A stretch of 64,000 bases of DNA from Perkinsus marinus ATCC 50983 (Eukaryota; Perkinsozoa; Perkinsida; Perkinsidae): the NCBI RefSeq assembly GCF_000006405.1, contig NW_003216786.1, positions 36,456 to 100,455 of the forward strand, written 5' to 3'. This document shows positions 62,487-64,000 of the stretch, piece by piece; the first letter of the stretch is position 1; the number at the start of each line of letters is the position of its first letter. The translations under genes were made by a program, and so were the position numbers. The notes under the pieces were generated by a model. It worked only from the letters and a program-made list of their open reading frames with translations, made no database searches and had not been told where the DNA came from.

Positions 62487-62562
62487 CAGTGAAGCTCGAA
62501 TCTTGGGTTCCTCAATTTACTCTGAAATAGTCCTCATTCGGTAATATTTGGTGAAGCCTGTT

Positions 62563-63161
62563 ATGGTTGCCTTCGATGCAGAGGAGTCCAGTATGCGGCC
62601 TAGACGAATCGGGTTGATCTATTCCCCAACGCCTACCTTGGTGCTTGAGTTTGTTAAACTGAACGGCAGACTATACCACAGGCGTGTGCCTTTGCCGCGG
62701 CTTACCACCACGTCTGACTCGGCTGAAGTAGTTCAGAAACTCAGGCTTAGATTTAAAGCTCATCTGCCGCATCATTTGGTGTCGAACGAACAGGTCAGAA
62801 AGTCAGTGCTCTTTTTCCTGAGCTTGGTCGCAGTTGCACAGACTTATAGAGAAACTCAAAGATCGAGCCCCTCGCCCAATTAATCAGAGAATCGTAGCTG
62901 TGAGCACGTTCGAGACGACAGACTTCAACAAACTAGACAATGACGAACTCGCTGAAGTGAAGGCTAAAATGGATCAAACTTTTAGAGGAAACCAGGTGAG
63001 GAGTCATCGAGAGTTGCAACTGGTGGTGATTTGTACGTGAGGTGCGTCCCGATGACCCTGGCTTCATCTACGACCTCGAAGTGTCGTTTGATGGAGGTGC
63101 TGGTATCGACAAGACGAATGACTGGGATGAGTGGAGTGAGCATGAGAAAGTGATGCTTTAG
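62563..63161 (+). CDS. CEP19: CEP19-like centrosomal/ciliary protein
   Basis: Three exons (62563..62793, 62834..62995 and 63042..63161) with introns of 40 and 46 nt encode 170 residues. The order of conserved blocks fits CEP19: RRIGLIYSPTPTLVLEF near the N-terminus, RRVPLPRL, a central helix ending RLIEKLKDRAP, TDFNKLDNDELAEVKAKMDQ, then DDPGFIYDLEVSF and an acidic C-terminal tail. CEP19 sits at the centriole and recruits RABL2/IFT-B for ciliogenesis in animals and algae; here it probably serves flagellar basal bodies of a motile stage. Splices restore the family alignment exactly, so the model is firm. Confidence 0.88.
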
Positions 63162-63206
63162 CAAATCCAAACTGTGAGAACTGGCGTTGGCATTTTGGGA
63201 TAGCCT

Positions 63207-63261
63207 GAACCGGGGTTGTCACGGCCACAATGTGACGTCCTAACCACTAGACGATAGCGAC
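63207..63261 (-). pseudogene. Truncated tRNA-His, first array unit
   Basis: The 5' half, anticodon arm (GTG) and the first part of the T-arm are present, but the 3' side of the T-stem and acceptor stem is replaced by unrelated sequence. It marks the array boundary. Confidence 0.85.
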
Positions 63262-63347
63262 TCAAAGAAGTATGAGCCGCTGTCGGTCGACGTGGATCAC
63301 CTATCACTAAACCTCTTCAAGAAGCGTACAACTCGATACATATCAAA

Positions 63348-63418
63348 GTCACTACCCGGATTTGAACCGGGGTTGTCACGGCCACAACGTGACGTCCTAA
63401 CCACTAGACGATAGCGAC
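63348..63418 (-). tRNA. trnH-GUG: tRNA-His (GTG)
   Basis: Acceptor arms GTCGCTA and TAGTGAC pair over 7 bp (one G-T). Anticodon stem TCACG/CGTGA encloses the loop TTGTGGC, anticodon GTG for His. D-arm CGTCTAGTGGTTAGG and T-arm CCCCGGTTCAAATCCGGGG-like sequence match eukaryotic tRNA-His. No encoded G-1, so it would be added by Thg1. No intron. Confidence 0.95.
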
Positions 63419-63504
63419 TCAAAGAAATATGAGCTGCTGTCCGTCGACGTGGATCACCTATAACTAAAACTCTTCAAGAAGCGTACAATTTGATACATGT
63501 CAAA

Positions 63505-63575
63505 GTCACTACCCGGATTTGAACCGGGGTTGTCACGGCCACAACGTGACGTCCTAACCACTAGACGATAGCGAC
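63505..63575 (-). tRNA. trnH-GUG: tRNA-His (GTG), identical copy
   Basis: Same 71-nt sequence as the unit at 63348, with a 157-bp offset; all stems are intact. Confidence 0.95.
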
Positions 63576-63661
63576 TCGAATAAGCATGAGCCGTTGTCGG
63601 TCGACGTGGATCACCTATCACTAAACCCCTTCGAGAAGCGTACAACTCGATGCATATCAAA

Positions 63662-63732
63662 GTCACTACCCGGATTTGAACCGGGGTTGTCACGACCTCA
63701 ACGTTACGTCCTAACCACTAGACGATAGCGAC
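63662..63732 (-). tRNA. tRNA-His-like with altered anticodon GAG
   Basis: Body, acceptor, D and T arms match the His copies, but the anticodon loop reads TTGAGGT, giving GAG (a Leu CUC anticodon). The anticodon stem has an A-G mismatch at the second pair. It may be a decaying copy or a tRNA with changed decoding. Confidence 0.75.
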
Positions 63733-63818
63733 TCAAAAAAATATGAGCTGCTGTCCGTCGACGTGGATCACTTATAACTAAACCTCTTCAAGAAGCGTAC
63801 AACTCGATACATATCAAA

Positions 63819-63889
63819 GTCACTACCCGGATTTGAACCGGGGTTGTCACGGCCACAACGAGACGTCCTAACCACTAGACGATAACGAC
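63819..63889 (-). tRNA. trnH-GUG: tRNA-His (GTG), variant copy
   Basis: Anticodon GTG is kept. One change puts a T-T mismatch in the middle of the anticodon stem, and another makes a G-T wobble in the acceptor stem, so folding is weaker than in the consensus units. Confidence 0.85.
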
Positions 63890-63975
63890 TCAAATAAACA
63901 TGATCCGTTGTCGGTCGACGTGGATCACCTATCACTAAACCCCTTCGAGAAGCGTACAACTCGATGCATATCAAA

Positions 63976-64000
63976 GTCTCTACCCGAATTGAACCGGGGT
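63976..64000 (-). tRNA. tRNA-His, cut by window edge
   Basis: Only the 3' acceptor strand and most of the T-arm are in the window. It carries a one-base deletion near the T-loop and a change in the acceptor strand, so it may be a pseudogene. Confidence 0.6.

Larger units (their letters stand above)
63207..64000 (-). repeat. 157-bp tandem repeat array carrying tRNA-His genes
   Basis: Corresponding positions in successive units start at 63348, 63505, 63662, 63819 and 63976, an exact 157-bp period, with a decayed unit in phase before them (tRNA 5' end at 63261 = 63418 minus 157). Both the tRNA and the spacer (for example GTCGACGTGGATCACCTAT) repeat. The array reaches the window end and probably continues. 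Confidence 0.97.

Noticed and set aside
63454-63974. Two similar 68-79 residue minus-strand frames that look like a repeated protein
   Set aside because: They are translations through tRNA-His units of the 157-bp array.
1-64000. Frequent stops and frame changes read as widespread gene decay
   Set aside because: In actin, RPS20, PEP mutase, CEP19 and the coiled-coil gene every interruption coincides with a short GT-AG intron whose removal restores family sequence.
63207-64000. CRISPR-like array (regular direct repeats)
   Set aside because: The repeated unit includes a full tRNA gene and the spacers are also conserved; the host is eukaryotic.

Overview
The window is a gene-dense stretch of a small eukaryotic nuclear genome. 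Almost every protein gene is split by very short GT-AG introns (mostly 40-60 nt, a few down to 37-38), so most real genes appear as chains of short open frames with stops inside introns. The intron style, a conserved actin, an N-terminal Met-Gly PKA regulatory subunit, a CEP19 homologue, cobalamin-dependent methionine synthase and paired TauE-type transporters suggest an alveolate protist, most likely a perkinsid (Perkinsus-like). That assignment is inference; no rRNA or organelle gene is present to settle it.

Layout. 1-8.3 kb (minus strand): an unrecognised multi-exon gene, a 17-exon coiled-coil gene that reads through cleanly, and a multi-pass membrane protein with a leucine-rich ectodomain. 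8.6-15 kb (plus): a poorly resolved Ser/Lys-rich gene, the large subunit of splicing factor U2AF (with 29 consecutive Tyr codons inside RRM1), phosphoenolpyruvate phosphomutase, and RNA polymerase III subunit RPC8. 15-17.3 kb: no recognisable gene. 17.3-24.2 kb (minus): a vigilin-like multi-KH protein, a myeloid-leukaemia-factor protein, and actin. 24.7-31.9 kb (plus): a C2HC zinc-finger protein with a His-rich tail and two tandem TauE/SafE-like transporters. 33-37 kb (minus): a chromatin protein whose class-II-like HDAC domain is interrupted by a PHD finger and preceded by a Tudor-like segment. 37.2-45.4 kb: ribosomal protein uS10 (RPS20), the catalytic oligosaccharyltransferase subunit STT3, an unknown protein, and a phospholipase-B-like protein (all minus). 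45.8-63.2 kb (plus): a CCCH protein, PKA regulatory subunit, a KH/RS protein, full-length cobalamin-dependent methionine synthase, a CMTR2-type cap 2'-O-methyltransferase that may be fused to a NadD-type nucleotidyltransferase, and CEP19. 63.2-64 kb: an exact 157-bp tandem repeat in which each unit carries a tRNA-His gene on the minus strand, running off the window end.

Functionally the window leans towards RNA biology (U2AF, two KH proteins, CCCH protein, cap methyltransferase, Pol III subunit, tRNA array) and basic metabolism. Genes are independent units, not operons. Exon coordinates were derived by hand from reading-frame continuity, splice signals and remembered family alignments; those stated exactly gave in-phase joins, those called approximate did not resolve fully.
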